From: Megachile rotundata
Taxonomy: Eukaryota; Arthropoda; Insecta; Hymenoptera; Megachilidae
Direction: 5' to 3'
NCBI RefSeq assembly: GCF_050947335.1
Contig: NC_134985.1
Coordinates: forward strand, 18,405,190 to 18,469,189
Length of the DNA: 64,000 nt
Position numbers and translations under genes: made by a program
Notes under the pieces: generated by a model
The model's input: only the letters and a program-made list of their open reading frames with translations
Told to the model about the DNA's origin: nothing
The model's database searches: none
In this document: piece after piece, positions 1-12,253 of the stretch
How positions within the stretch are numbered: the stretch's first letter is position 1
How the letters are laid out: the number at the start of each line of letters is the position of its first letter

Positions 1-1642
1 AAGAAAAATACCACTCATTTTCACGCCGGGCTTGCCGTGTCGCCGTGATCTACGTTGATGTTCAAACTTGTTCTGCAACTTAATCGTATAAACGACGTAA
101 ACCGCAGCGAGATTCTATCGGCAAGGGTATGACCGACGACTAATTAGCACTTCGTTATCTAACCCCGTAAATTTATGCCACCGACCGTACGCTAACACAA
201 TACACGCGAGGTATACGAGAATCCCTTTTGAAAACGGCTTCCTTTTTCTTGGTTCCAGTGTTTTGCACCGTTTTAATCGTACGGGATACGAGAGCTGGCT
301 CTCCGAAGAATCTCCTCCTTAACCGGAAGTAATATCTTTACTGGCGCTCGTGTAGTTATACATTGTTGCCTATCGCGGGTAAATCGATGTGTGAGAATCC
401 GACAGATACAAGGTGACTCTAAATGATTTCCTTCGAGAAGGCCGTTTTATGCGATAGAAGTATAACGATGTTATGGAGAATAGTTTTATGCCTTTCCTGC
501 TCCATAAAGCATCCCACCTGTTCCACCTCAAATACGCATTCATTTCGTTAATTGACTTGGTAAGTGAATTATTATTATTATTCTGGTCACGAGCAACGAT
601 TGTTCTTCATATTTTCGAAAAAGGAAAAAACCAGAAAACCCCGCTCGACTAATAAGCTGGAATTAGCTGAACCTCCTTTGTGAACACGGATAATGAGCCA
701 CGCATTGCAATATAATCGGATCGTAATTCAAGTAGCATGATTTACTGTTGTAACTCGTTAATCGTTAACTCGCATGTGCCACGTTCTATTAAATCATTTC
801 GAACGTTACCCTATCATCGACGCTGCGTTTCGCTAATAATAATTCGAGCATTTAAAAACTTTACGGTATTCATCGTGTAGAGTACACCTAATTTAAATGA
901 TTATGTTTTTTGTGAAAAAAGAGGGAACGCAGAAACAAATTGGACAATCGCGTACCAAAAAGTTCGCTCCCCATGCCGAACAGCAATTACGGCATATTAA
1001 ATCCTATCGTCTCAGCATACTTTTTCATCTAATTCCAGGATGGTATTCGATTCAGGAATCTAGTAGAGGAATGCAGTCGAGCGATGCCCGGTGAGATCGG
1101 CATAAGCAGACGATACTATTCGTGGCGGAGCATACTTTAACATTCTTTGCCCGTTACGATCGAACTGTCGTTACTGTCAGTCGATTTCCTCCTTTACGGG
1201 CAGACATGGCGAGGATTAAAGCGCTCCTTTATACGGTTAAGTTATTTGTTAAGGGGTTCTCCGCGATGCCCGGATGCCAGCCGCGTGTGAACTCTTATCT
1301 GGAACTCATAATGCACCTCTTTGGAACTCGGCCCCTCGCAAAACACGGGCCGCATACCACCGCCATTACGCTTCCTCGTCTACCTCTTCACTCGAGAGGA
1401 AAATAAAAAACGAAAAAAACAGAACGTACCGCGAATTCTGTTTGTACTGCGCGAAGTTACCTCGCCAAGTATTTAGTCCTGTTCCGTGGCTTTACGAGCG
1501 GACTTTATGGCAGTCGGAAGAAGCTTCGCAACTTCGCGCGAGTACTCACGCTGCGAAAACGTATTGCGGCCCTTTCAATACTTCTCTATATACCCTTCAC
1601 TGTTTAATTGTTTATTAGAAATCACACTTTCACGAAGTCTAT
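1..1642. other. Unique non-coding sequence
   Basis: No gene is recognised. Short open frames overlap between 1122 and 1618 in different phases, but their translations are of low quality and match no family I know. Base composition is mixed, with CpG-containing words throughout. A five-unit ATT microsatellite is the only repeat. Confidence 0.6.
568..582. repeat. (ATT)5 microsatellite
   Basis: Five perfect ATT units lie in otherwise unique sequence. A run this short is common in insect DNA. Confidence 0.85.
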
Positions 1643-2290
1643 CCTGACTTGCGTTTAGATTTTGAGTCTATAAATCGTGAAGATTTCAGTTTCTCATATT
1701 CTTTGAGTTCCAAGTATCTAAATCCACAAATCTCTAAATCTTAGAAACTGAGTAATGAATCTTCCTCTTGTCATAGACTTCAAACTTATTAATTGTTAAA
1801 CCTGGACAGGTTGGACTTGTCAGGTTTCCTCGTAACCGTTGAAACTAAAAGGCTAAATTGAAAACCTGACTTGCGTTTAGATTTTGAGTCTATAAATCGT
1901 GAAGATTTCAGTTTCTCGTATTCTTTGAATTCCAAGTATCTAAATCCACAAATCTCTAAATCTTAGAAACTGAGTAATGAATTTTCGTCTCGTCATAGAC
2001 TTCAAACTTATTAATTGTTAAACCTGGACAGGTTGGACCTGTCAGGTTTCCTCGTAACCCTTGAAACTAAAATGCTAAACTGAAAACCTGACTTGTGTTT
2101 TGTTTTTGAGTCTATAAATCATGAAGATTTCAGTTTCTCATATTCTTTGAGTTCCAAGTATCTAAATCCACAAATCTCTAAATCTTAGAAGCTGAGTAAT
2201 GAATCTTCCTCTCGTCATAGACTTCAAGCTTATTAATTGTTAAACCTGGACAAGTTTGACCTGAACAGTTGTCTCATAACCCTCGAAGCT
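1643..2290 (+). repeat. 222-bp tandem repeat, three copies
   Basis: The word CCTGACTTG recurs at 1643, 1865 and 2087, giving a period of 222 bp. Each unit runs through recognisable blocks (GAGTCTATAAATC, TCCAAGTATCTAAATCC, TAAACCTGGACA). The first two copies are nearly identical. The third diverges after about 2240 and passes into the next array. No coding capacity is visible. Confidence 0.9.
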
Positions 2291-2590
2291 AAAAGGAAAA
2301 TGAAAAAGAGCGAGTTCCCATATAATTAGACTATCACGATCTGACGGCAGTCCACAAAAAAGTACTTCATTCGGTATCCTTCGATCGGCTGTATCATAAA
2401 CGTCATAGACTACAAACTTAATCGTCAAACCTGGACAAATTTGACCTGAACAGTTGTCTCATAACCTCGAAACTAAAAGGAAAATAAAAAAGAGCGAGTT
2501 CCCATATAATTAGACTATTACGACCTGACGGCAGTGCACAAAAATGAAGTACTTCATTCGGTATCGTTTGATCGGCTGTATACATACATT
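2242..2590 (+). repeat. ~184-bp tandem duplication overlapping the 222-bp array
   Basis: The block starting AAACCTGGACAA at 2242 recurs at 2427, and GAGCGAGTTCCC at 2308 recurs at 2492, giving a spacing of 184-185 bp. The duplicated segment joins the tail of the 222-bp unit to new sequence (GAGCGAGTTCCC through GATCGGCTGTAT). It is therefore a second amplification that began inside the first array. Confidence 0.85.
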
Positions 2591-3120
2591 ACTCGTTTTC
2601 CGACGAGAGCGTGTACATATAAATTATTGCCACGTAGTGCCGATCGGTAGAATCGGCACCGATGCCGAAAAGTAGTCCGGCGATGTTGTTCGAGCACGTA
2701 TTACCCGCTCGTACATTACGTTTAATGGCTACCTCGTAATGGCGAGCCCTTCTCCTACGTTTAAGCAATTTTACGCGATACGCTCTCCCGTGTAATCGCC
2801 ACGATCGCTGGCTACACGCGTGTACGTGCGAGTATATCGATCGTGGTGTTCGCTTATTCCGGTTCGGAGCGGAGAACGGAAATTGGCTGGGTCCTTTGGT
2901 CGTAAGACGCGCCGTTTATAGCGAGAAGATATCGAGAGAGGCGTCGATAGGTGTGCGCGAACGGTAATTCGCGAACACACGTTACACGCGTTGCTCTTTT
3001 GTAATTGACATCGGAGATCGTAAGCGGAACACAGATTTTATGGACCTCGAGATTCTCGGACGGTGTCTTTTTATTTTATTGGTGAGCGAAATTTTCGTTG
3101 CGGTTTTGAATGGGTCGTTT
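2591..3120. other. Unique sequence between arrays
   Basis: Mixed-composition sequence rich in CG dinucleotides. No gene, hairpin or repeat stands out. Confidence 0.5.
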
Positions 3121-3716
3121 TCTTTATTCGCTTCTTCAGCTATTAAATCATCACTGTTCTTCGACAATTTTTTTACCTGTCGTTTTTTTTCTAGTTATAG
3201 TTTTTACTTTAAACAAAGTATATGAAAAAAAAATTATAGTTTTCACTACATAGTTACACTTTTCTTTTACTTTCATGTTTTTTAATGAGATGGAAAATAT
3301 CAACCTAACCTAACGATTATCTTTATTCGCTTCTTCAGCTATTAAATCATCACTGTTCTTCGACAATTTTTTTATCTGTCGTTTTCTTTCTAGTTATAGT
3401 TTTTACTTTTTTACTACATAAAAAATAAAACAAGGTATTTAAAAAAAAGGTTATAGTTTTCACTACATAGTTACACTTTTCTTTTTCATGTTTTTTAATG
3501 AGAAGGAAAATATCAACGTAACCTAACGATAATCTTTATTCGCTTCTTCAGCTATTAAATCATCACTGTTCTTAAACAATATTTTTACCTTTCCTTTTCT
3601 TTCTAGTTATAATTTTTACTTTTTTACTACATAAAAAATAAAACAAGGTATATAAAAAAGAGTTATAGTTTGCACTACGTAGTTATACTTTCATTTTTCA
3701 ATGAGAAGATATCAAC
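3121..3716 (+). repeat. ~200-bp tandem repeat, three copies
   Basis: TCTTTATTCGCTTCTTCAGC begins units at 3121, 3320 and 3533, so units are about 199, 213 and 184 bp. Length variation comes from T and A runs and from a short ACTACATAAAAAAT insertion in copies two and three. Between units there is a CAACCTAACCTAACG or CAACGTAACCTAACG junction, two to three CCTAA-like motifs that resemble the arthropod telomere repeat but are too few to count as telomeric. Confidence 0.9.
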
Positions 3717-5177
3717 AATTTTTAATAAATATAGAAATCCATTATCCAGATCAAAGCTTCTCATGTATAAAATTTAATCCGTACGTTTTGATCATGTACA
3801 AATATTACGATACGTGCGAGCTAACCTGTTCTTCTGTTCTTACAATAACAGAACCATTTGTTCCCTCGTTTTCGATGTCTGTCTTTTTTCACCCGTTCAC
3901 ATGTCAGTTCCCCCATTATTCATTCCGCACGCTCTCATTAGCATTCATTACCACGTATCAATTTTTATTTTCCAGAGGAACGAGGTAAACCGTGAATAAT
4001 TAAACGCGTGTACACTAAAACCGGTGTATCGTATCGTGGATATTTATATTCAATTTTATACAGGATGCGTCAAAAATGTTGCTCGATTGAATTTTCATGG
4101 CAGTCCATCCACCGTATCAACAGAATTTTTTTATTCGCCTTGTTAGAAATATTCGAGCAGCGGAGATTGTAGATAGAAAAATAATGAATAACGTATAACG
4201 AGAGTATCGGTGATTTCAGGTTAGTAGTTAAAGATTTTTAAATTGAAATGGTTCGATTTTAAATTGTTTATAACAACAGGATCATAATTTGTAAAATAGA
4301 AAGGTAAAATAGCAGAATAGAAGAAAAGTGCAAGATACGTGATGTCAACGATTTCTAATAGTTTTGAAAGTGCCAATACATTTAATCGAATTGCAAACCT
4401 TTCAGCTCTTTATTCCGACACGAGAATTTTCGTTCATTTTCGCGAACATTTTGCGAAGCTTCCATTAACGGTATTCGACGAGATATTCATTTTTATTTCC
4501 GAGTGGTCGATTAACGAAGTCATTTCGATTTAACGCGATAATTCATGCTCTGTTCCTTAAGCATTCTCGGCCATCATATTCTCATAATTCGCAGTCTTAA
4601 CGACGCTCGGAAACCGGACTCTCGCTCGTAATCGTATCATAGATAATGAACCGTGCTCGATCTGCTACAATTATTGATTGTAATCGGGATCAATTTTTCC
4701 TTCCTCGATTACCGTCGCAATTTGCATTCGTAATTATAATGAACCGGCCGACATCGAAAATTGGCCGGTTCTTAAAAACGAATTTGTGCCCCTACCACAA
4801 TCACTGTTGCTCGTGTATCAATGATAATAAACTAAATGTGCGAAACGTGCACGCTGCGCTGCCAGCCGAGTCGACCCGATGAAGAAATAATTGCTGTTCC
4901 TCCACCGGACACACAGTACACGCCGTGTACACGGTACAAGTCCTTTAGAAACTAATTAGACCCATTTAGGTTCCAGACGACCGATAGACACGCGACGAGC
5001 CACGTCTACGATGCTTTACAAGACACACTGCATGATTCTACAAACTCGCGAAAACATGCACTGCGATATACTCGGTAGACGCTGTAATTTCGCTAGTGTT
5101 TTTATTAACACGGTAGAACTACGGAGAAATACATAGGGATTACCGTCTGGGTGATAGTGACCAAAGTCTACAAATAT
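3717..5177. other. Unique A+T-rich sequence
   Basis: No gene is recognised. Open frames at 3701-3999, 4339-4533 and 4646-4882 give proteins without family features. The most notable content is the perfect inverted repeat at 4741-4771. Confidence 0.5.
4741..4771. other. Perfect 9-bp inverted repeat, 13-nt spacer
   Basis: GAACCGGCC at 4741-4749 is the exact reverse complement of GGCCGGTTC at 4763-4771. The half-sites contain ACCGG, close to half of the AACCGGTT element bound by Grainyhead-type factors. Function is inference only. Confidence 0.6.
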
Positions 5178-5576
5178 TTAACCCTCGAAAGGTGACTCTC
5201 AGTCACCAATAATTTAAATGAGCATTTTTTAACCCTTTGCACTTCTAATAACATTCCTCTTGGATCTTACAAATAATTCATATAAATGGATTATTTGAAC
5301 ATACATATTTTCATTTGTTTACTATTTATAATAAAGAACAAATATATTTGTCACATGCCTCACTCTGTTGCAGTACATTTCATTCAGATCTATTTTGTGA
5401 ATGAAGGAGTGCAAAGGGTTAACTGCTTCTATAATGTGACACATGTGACGTATAAACATAGTGAAACAAACACTGGAAATTATTAGTAGAGTAATAACAA
5501 AACCTCAAAAGAATTCATTTAACTTTTTAACAAAGTTTTAAAGTTGCTGTTGCAAATTATCTTCGGTAAGGGTTAA
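5178..5576 (+). mobile_element. TTAA-flanked MITE (family 2), host copy split by a nested copy
   Basis: The element runs between TTAA at 5178-5181 and TTAA at 5573-5576. Its left part (5182-5228) and right part (5423-5572) line up with the intact element at 48663-48897, including the shared GTGGAAATTATTAG-like and TTTTAAAGTTGCTGTT blocks. A second element of the same family interrupts it at an internal TTAA. A perfect hairpin (GGTGAC, loop TCTCA, GTCACC) lies at 5191-5207. Both termini appear to lack the TTTGCACT part of the family terminal repeat. TTAA target duplication points to the piggyBac superfamily. There is no transposase, so it is non-autonomous. Confidence 0.8.
5229..5422. mobile_element. 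Nested TTAA-flanked MITE, 186 bp
   Basis: TTAA at 5229-5232 and 5419-5422 flank an element that starts CCCTTTGCACT and ends AGTGCAAAGGG, an 11-bp perfect terminal inverted repeat. The interior is A+T-rich and carries no gene; a 66-codon frame across it is spurious. It sits inside the host copy, whose sequence resumes directly after the right TTAA. Confidence 0.85.
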
Positions 5577-8500
5577 CCTTGTTATTATAGTAAATTCTAC
5601 TGCTTCTATGTCTTCTGTTCGTGCAGTCATAAAAGGCAGTGTAATAAGTAGAGAATAAAAGAAGGGGTCGATTAAGTAAATGTAGCAAGAGAGGAGGAAG
5701 TTTAGTGACGGACAATCGGAGAATCTCCTCTAACCCTGGTATCGAGAGTTCTAGCCATCCCTCATCCACGTGGAGGGCAGTTTGATAATCGATCCGGACC
5801 AGACGCGTTAATTATTTATCAGGTGGCACGCGCGACTGGCGATCGTCCAATTAAATTAAAGCAGGAAGCCGGATCGGAGGCTATCGGCACTTGAACGACC
5901 CTCTGTCCGCGCGTTTCGTCGTTGCTATCTGATTGACGCGAGCTGCCAATGCGCCACTCTGCCTCTTCGTCGACGTAGAAGAGCATTCGGGACGAGAGTC
6001 CATTAAAACTCGTTAGCGTCCGCGTACGCACCTCCCTCTAATTGGATGTCGTCGCGGCGCTCGCTCGTTCGCGTCGAGTCTTTCCGTCTCTAATCTTCTT
6101 TGCTTCGAAGCCTGGGAATTTTCAGCGATTTCCTTTGTACCAGCCAATCGAATCGATCGGCTTCGTGAATTTATAGTAATTGACAGTACTGTTCCGCGCG
6201 ATTTTCGACTCTCCGTTGTGTGGGTACGGATAAAAAAGAATCCACGTTTTTAACTGCTCGTTGATACGATGCCGCGGCAATGAAACGGAATGGAAATATT
6301 TTATACGATACGTTGCCTTTAAAGCGACGGTTAATTTATTTATCTATTGGACAGACGAGGCTCCTCGTCGGCGAAGATTCGATACGTTCCTGTTCCGTCT
6401 GGAAATACCTCGGATACTGCATTTAATATTCTTTCTCGCGTCGCAGCGAGAAACGTATTCGTGTATCGACAACCTTTCCTCTTCGATATATTCGACGCGG
6501 ATGTCGCAGTCTCTCGTAACGCGGAAAAAGCCAACACCTGGTGAAAAGTCACGCTATTCGATGTAGAGAACGCGTCGACGCGCCCGAAATTAAAACTCGC
6601 CCCGCGACACGTCGTGTTTATCCGCCCGACGATATTAAACTCTCGCGTGCTTTTTGGTAATTAAACGAAATCGTCGTACACCGTGAAGATAACGCCCAAA
6701 TTAATTAACGCGTAGATCGAGTATCAATTTATACGCGTTATTTAATAGCGCGGACCGTGAGCGCGTCGCGAGGAAGCCTCGTATCGCGAAATTATTCGAA
6801 CATAATTATAAAAAAAAGCGGAAAAACCAGTAACATCGTATCACGGTAATCGTGATACGTGCAAGATAGAGGGAAGATTCGACGCAGCCGGCCTCGTTTC
6901 TAATTACAAATTAAAAGCGTCCGCGAAACCGGTGTTCAGAGCGAAGGTACTGCGGGGAAACGAGAGAAAAATAACGTGGAAAAAATTGCATCGCAGCAGC
7001 CGGAATACGAATCGCGGGAACGTTTCCCCGAAGAAAGGGTCGATCGAGGTCCCTGGTGGCGAACCGGGCGTTATACACCCCCGCAAACATATGGGGCCCA
7101 TTGTGCGCCCTCAAAGCTGACACCCCTGGCGGTTTCGCAGGGACCGTGGAGATACGAGTCGAGATAGGGCCACCTTTTATACGCGACCTCGTACACCATG
7201 TTTCTTCGGTGAAAAGCTATCCTGAAAAGCAGTTTCTTGCTCGCAAACTGTGCGAAACCGGCGAACAGGGTGCAACGAGCTAGAAAGTGGAATATGAAAA
7301 CGGGCCACGTTTATGCGATATTCGACAAGCAAGGTCGAATGTCGCGACTTCCATGCCGAATGAACGAGATCCTCGCGAACGAAACCGCGGTCCTGCTACG
7401 AGCTTCGCATCCACTACCACGGGAATAACGATTTTTCTTTTTATACTTATTCCCGTGTACGTTCTCTCGTTTTTTTCCTCTCTTTTAGAACGTGGACCGA
7501 AGTGCATCGTTCGGGGTTGCAGACGGCGAACGGTGTTTGCTTTTGTCGCGAGGATTGGGATAATCAAGCTTTGAAACGGTTTCGCTCCTAGCTACGGTAT
7601 TTGTCGTGGTACTTTTGCTTCTACCTTTCGACCGTTTCTCTGTTTGTTTGTCGTTCAGGAATAAAATAGATTGCTATTTGTCCGGCATTATCGCAAACAC
7701 TGCTCGAGATTATCGTCGGCTACATTTGGTTACCTCGCAAACTGCGGGTAATAGAACCAGCTAAAAGATTAACTGAGCTCATAAATCTCTAATAGCCATC
7801 AGTTGCTAAAGTCTAGATTAATAATTTCGATCGATTATTGATTCCATTAATCAGCCGGTCGATTATTTAGACGAGAAATACAAGCATTAATTATTCCAAC
7901 GTTAATTTATAATGCAATGAACAATTCGGATAGTGCTTCGATAACTTGACAATCGAATAGAACTTCGATTCGAATGTCAATCAGTTATTTTATGAAGTGA
8001 ATGACACGAACAAGGATCCATTAAAGATGCTATATGGGTCGCAACCCCCCGTAAAAAATACGTTAAAACACGAATCATAAACAATAAATATCCGCGGAAT
8101 AAAAAATCACCGTTAGAGATCTTTAACTACAACTCGACAGGGTTGTAAAACAACCAGGGCCTGCAAACAGAAGCGATAGAAAAAGAAGGGACAGAAGGGA
8201 ACGAGGGCTATCGTTCATCGCTGGCGTCCCTAGGGAGAGGAAGATATATCCCAGAGCGAACTAGCCGGCACTGTAGGGCAGTCCAAGGGAAGAGTCAGAC
8301 CACCGTTCCACCTTATCACCTACCAAATAATGGAGGCATATTGAATAGATAGGCGAACCCGAGCGATGTGTATCTGATCCCCATGGACTCTCTAGGGGAT
8401 ATTAAGGAATCGGCCCTTTTCCACGCCCTTCGTGCATCACCCACACGCGGAAACGCCATTGCGCGCCTACTGCCAACCGTTTTTCGAATAAATCCGACAG

Positions 8501-8640
8501 TCCTCTCACGTTCGCCCTCTTCCAGAAACGCGCTGCTCGCCGAGACGTTTCTTCGTTGCTTTTCTTCTGGTACAAACAAATTCGGTGATTGTGACGACAC
8601 ATTTTCGTACAGAATCCATTCTTTCGAATTCTCAAACCCT
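5577..8640. other. CpG-rich unique sequence
   Basis: About 3 kb with many CG dinucleotides and many overlapping frames on both strands, especially 6261-7574. The simultaneous openness of several phases shows that the frames reflect base composition. No domain, splice-bounded exon or RNA gene could be supported. A perfect hairpin lies at 6837-6859. Confidence 0.5.
6837..6859. other. Perfect 9-bp inverted repeat, 5-nt loop
   Basis: CGTATCACG (6837-6845), loop GTAAT, CGTGATACG (6851-6859). It could be a dimeric factor site or an RNA hairpin if transcribed. No neighbouring gene gives context. Confidence 0.6.
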
Positions 8641-9010
8641 CAATGATCCACAATTTGAAGCTTGAACTTGAAAATTTCAGAAGTTGGAATTTGGAAATTG
8701 CAAACTTTCCAGCTTGAGAGTGATCACATTGAATGTGTCAAACTTTTAAATTTCTAAAAATTTCAATGTGTGGAACTTGGAAATTCGAACATTTCGAACT
8801 TGAGAAATTCCGGAGTCCCCAGACGTAGAAATTCTGAACTTGAAAGATTTCAAAATCCCAAATTTCTGAAACTCGAATGACTGAAATTGCAAGATCCAGA
8901 ATCTAGAAAATCCCGAAAACCTAAAGTTTCAAAACGAAAAATTCTCAAAGTTCCCACGTGTCAAAATGATCCCGAATTCGAAATCTATCTAAAGTTCAAT
9001 TTCCAGTGGA
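8641..9010. repeat. Degenerate array of AATTTC / TTGGAA-type words
   Basis: Short words such as AACTTGAAAATTTC, GAATTTGGAAATT and GAAATTC recur with irregular spacing for about 370 bp. There is no fixed period. The texture matches other patches in this window at 31300-31470 and 52251-52570. Confidence 0.7.
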
Positions 9011-9725
9011 TAATTCCCCTCTCCAAGGAGCGCGGAATATAAAATCGATTGTAAAATACACAGTCCCCGACACGAGTCCATAAAACGAGCTACACCGGCA
9101 CGTTTCACCGACGGGTAAAGACGAGAGAAGGTAACAGAAAACGATAGGTGGTGTAGCACGGGGGTTGAGTTAAGGGAAAAACGAAATCCGTGTGTTCGGT
9201 GGTTGGCAGCGTATTGGATTTGTTGGCGGTGTGTTGAACAAATGATTGCGCAGCTACCACCATGGAAAAACTTGGGCTGGAAAGCGGCACGATTCGACTA
9301 TTCCTACGGTTTCTCTCGGTTTCCTCCGCCTCGAGATCCGACGCGAGGGTTGTCGAACCAAGAAAGTTTACGGGCTACAAAGCGCTGCCGGAGAAAGAGC
9401 CGAGAGTACAATCGTCTGCGAACCCCACCCACCCCCTTCGACCGTCGTCTTTTCCCCAACCTCCCACACGTGTACGTGTAACTTGGCCAACGTGGTGGTG
9501 AAATTTTAGTCTCGCGTTCGATCGACTCTCTGGCTGGCTGTTGGCGTTTTCCAGGGACAAGTTGCTCACCGTGTTACTCGTGAAGGAGGAACACGCCGTG
9601 AATGCAATACCGAGATCTAGTGTTGTGCTCTTACTGGAATTATTTGCTTCTTCTTGATTCTTAATTAAAATATATTTTTTTGGAGGGTTAGACATTTTTC
9701 TTTTTGCTGGATATCAAGTATGTAT
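9011..9725. other. Unique sequence
   Basis: Overlapping frames at 9203-9509 in all three plus phases and 9375-9695 on minus cancel one another as evidence of coding. No other feature is seen. Confidence 0.5.
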
Positions 9726-10330
9726 AGGTTCGACAGGAACCAAACTTCGACTACTGGATGATCGGTAGACTTTGAGTTTCATCTACAGTGTGGAACTTAG
9801 TTCTGTATGAGTTACTCCATGAAGAGATTAGCTAAGCAACTTGTTTGTAAGATTCTCAATCAGTGTATCATTTTGAACGAACGACTCCTGAATTCATAAA
9901 TTGTAAGATTCTCAATCAGGTCAAAATATGTTTAGGTCCGACAGGAACCAACCTTCGACAACTGGATGATCGGTAGAGGACCTTGAGTTTCATCTACAGT
10001 CTGAAACTTACTTCTGTATGAGTTACTCCATGAAGAGATTAGCTAAACAACCTGTTCATAAGATTCTCAATCAGAGTATCATTTTGAACGAATGACTCCT
10101 GAATTCACAAATTGTAAGATTCTCAATCAGTTCAAAATATGTCCAGGTTCGACAGGAACCAAACTCCTACTACTGGATGATCGGTAGAGGACCTTGAGTT
10201 TCATCTACAGTCTGCAACTTACTTCTGTACGAGTTACTCCATGAAGAGATTAGCTAAACAACCTGTTCATAAGATTCTCAATCAGTGTATCATTTTGAAC
10301 AAATAAATCCTGAATTCACAAATTTGAAAC
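9726..10330 (+). repeat. ~210-bp tandem repeat, three copies
   Basis: AGGTTCGACAGGAACC or AGGTCCGACAGGAACC begins units at 9726, 9934 and 10145 (periods 208 and 211). Each unit contains ACTGGATGATCGGTAGA, GTTACTCCATGAAGAGATT and ATGACTCCTGAATTCA-like blocks. Within units the word AAGATTCTCAATCAG occurs twice, so a shorter duplication predates the long one. Confidence 0.9.
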
Positions 10331-12253
10331 AGGCTACAAATTCTCATAAAATCCTTTCCAAAAGACTAATGTTTTCTTTGCTCTATCTTATACAACACCA
10401 TACAGCAGCCTACTATCTAGCACACATAATGTTTTCATCGAACCTAACTCCTTAAAGATGAATAAAAATGAATGAAGTTACCATGAAAGTCTCCAGCTTT
10501 GTACATCAACAGATCCGTGATTATGAATCGAGCGAAAGAGAAGTAGAATTAAGTATAACCGGATCGATCGTACGAAAAGAGCGGGGTAAGGAGAACCGAG
10601 AGACAGAACCGAGCTACTTGGTGCGTGGAGGAGCACGAAGGAACCGCGGTCCATGGTTCGGCGCAAACGCAAACGACAACCGGCTTCTCTTTTACGCAAG
10701 TACGAGCCGAAATATGATGTTTCGGCAAACAGAGCGGAGTAGAATACAAATATGTAAAGTCTGCACTCGAAAGGCCGCTCTTTACGTTCGGTTCGGGTCC
10801 CCCCTGGTCTGTGGATTTGTCCTTCTGCCTCTCGACGTGTTGACGTTTTCAATCTCTTGTCCCGAGCACGTAAATCTAGACATCTCTTTCTACCGGAGAA
10901 CCGTGTAAATTGCGTAAAAGAGGATCTTACTTCGTTCCGTCGCCGACAAAAATTCTTTGTCACTTTTCCCCCTGTCGTTAAGGAATCTTTTGGTCTTGAG
11001 AGACTTCTTTCTATTTTAATTATTTCTAGACTTGTTTACGGAGCGTGGATGTAGCAGGTCTATGACGAATTAATTTAAGTAAATTTCTGCCTGAATAGAT
11101 GTTAAGGAGACATTCTACAATCGTTCAAAGGTAAAAAAGATGTGGAAGTTCAAATATTTAAAAGAATCTCGAAAAATGAACGAATGGTAGACACAGCGTT
11201 TTCAGCAAAATGTAGAAATGAGGCAAATGTAAAATCCACAGAATTAAGGACATATTTTAAGAAGCATCGAGTGTTGAAATGTTTATCCATATCCCGTTTG
11301 AAAATCGTTTCTTTATTATCTACATTAGCGAAAAAGGTAAGGCGAGACACGAAGCAAGTAGCTATAACATAACCAGAAATTGCTCTGCTCTCGTAGCCGG
11401 TGCAATCAGATAGCCACGTAGATAATGAAGAGATACGGGATCGGGACACGGTCGGTTCGAGCCGTTGCTCGACCATATCCTCGAAAATTCCTCGATAATC
11501 GGTTCCCGATAATTATCCGTTGGCTGGTTATTTGAGAGGGCAGCTTTAGCCTCGAGACCACCGAACGGATGCTCCACACGTTCAGCGTGTGCCGGAACAG
11601 GCGATAAGAAGAGGCTGGTCATCGGCCGGTCGTTCGTCGAATTTAATTGACGAACCAACATCGACTTAGCCTCGTGGAAAGTCGAGCTTTTATGACGCGA
11701 CGTTTCGAACGCGTCGCGATCTTCACCCGAGGCAACGACCACCCGCCACGCCATAATTAAGCCTCCGTGGTTTGTCGCGCTAATGAGGAGTTTATCTTAC
11801 GAGCCTGCCTCTCTGCACCCGACGCAGACGCTGCTTCTATTCTACGCGGAAAAAGAAAGGGATGGACGTCGCGAAACCGCTCTGTTTTTACCATACAATT
11901 ATTCTGGTGTGCGAGGAACTTGAGGCATTCCGTTCAGACTTTTATTTATCTTTTTCTGTGGGGGGAATTTGTTGTAATTTTTGTGCAGGACTTCATGTAG
12001 TAAGCGATCTTTCGAAATTTATATATTTTCTGGAGTATATTGTTTGTTGGTGTTTCAAAGCATGTAACTTTACAATTTTGAACGAGACACAGTGTTAAAG
12101 CTGTAAAGTTTTTATGACCGGTGTTGAAGTCTCAAAAAATACCAAGGTCCAAAGACTTCATAACTTGAAAATCCTAAGTATTTATAATCCTGCAGTCTTC
12201 AGGGTGCAAAATCCCGACTTTGCAATATTTCAATGATCCACATCGTAAACCTC
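10331..12253. other. Unique sequence
   Basis: Frames of 146 codons (plus, 10468-10908) and 161 codons (minus, 10478-10963) cover the same bases and neither resembles a known protein. The rest is mixed sequence with no repeat or RNA gene recognised. Confidence 0.5.

Noticed and set aside
3302..3314. CCTAACCTAAC as telomeric repeat
   Set aside because: Only two to three units, repeated because they are part of a ~200-bp array. This is an internal sequence, not a telomere.
9726..10330. Tandem arrays as a CRISPR array
   Set aside because: Units are about 210 bp and adjacent, without short repeats separated by unique spacers, and no cas-like genes exist. The DNA is eukaryotic in character.
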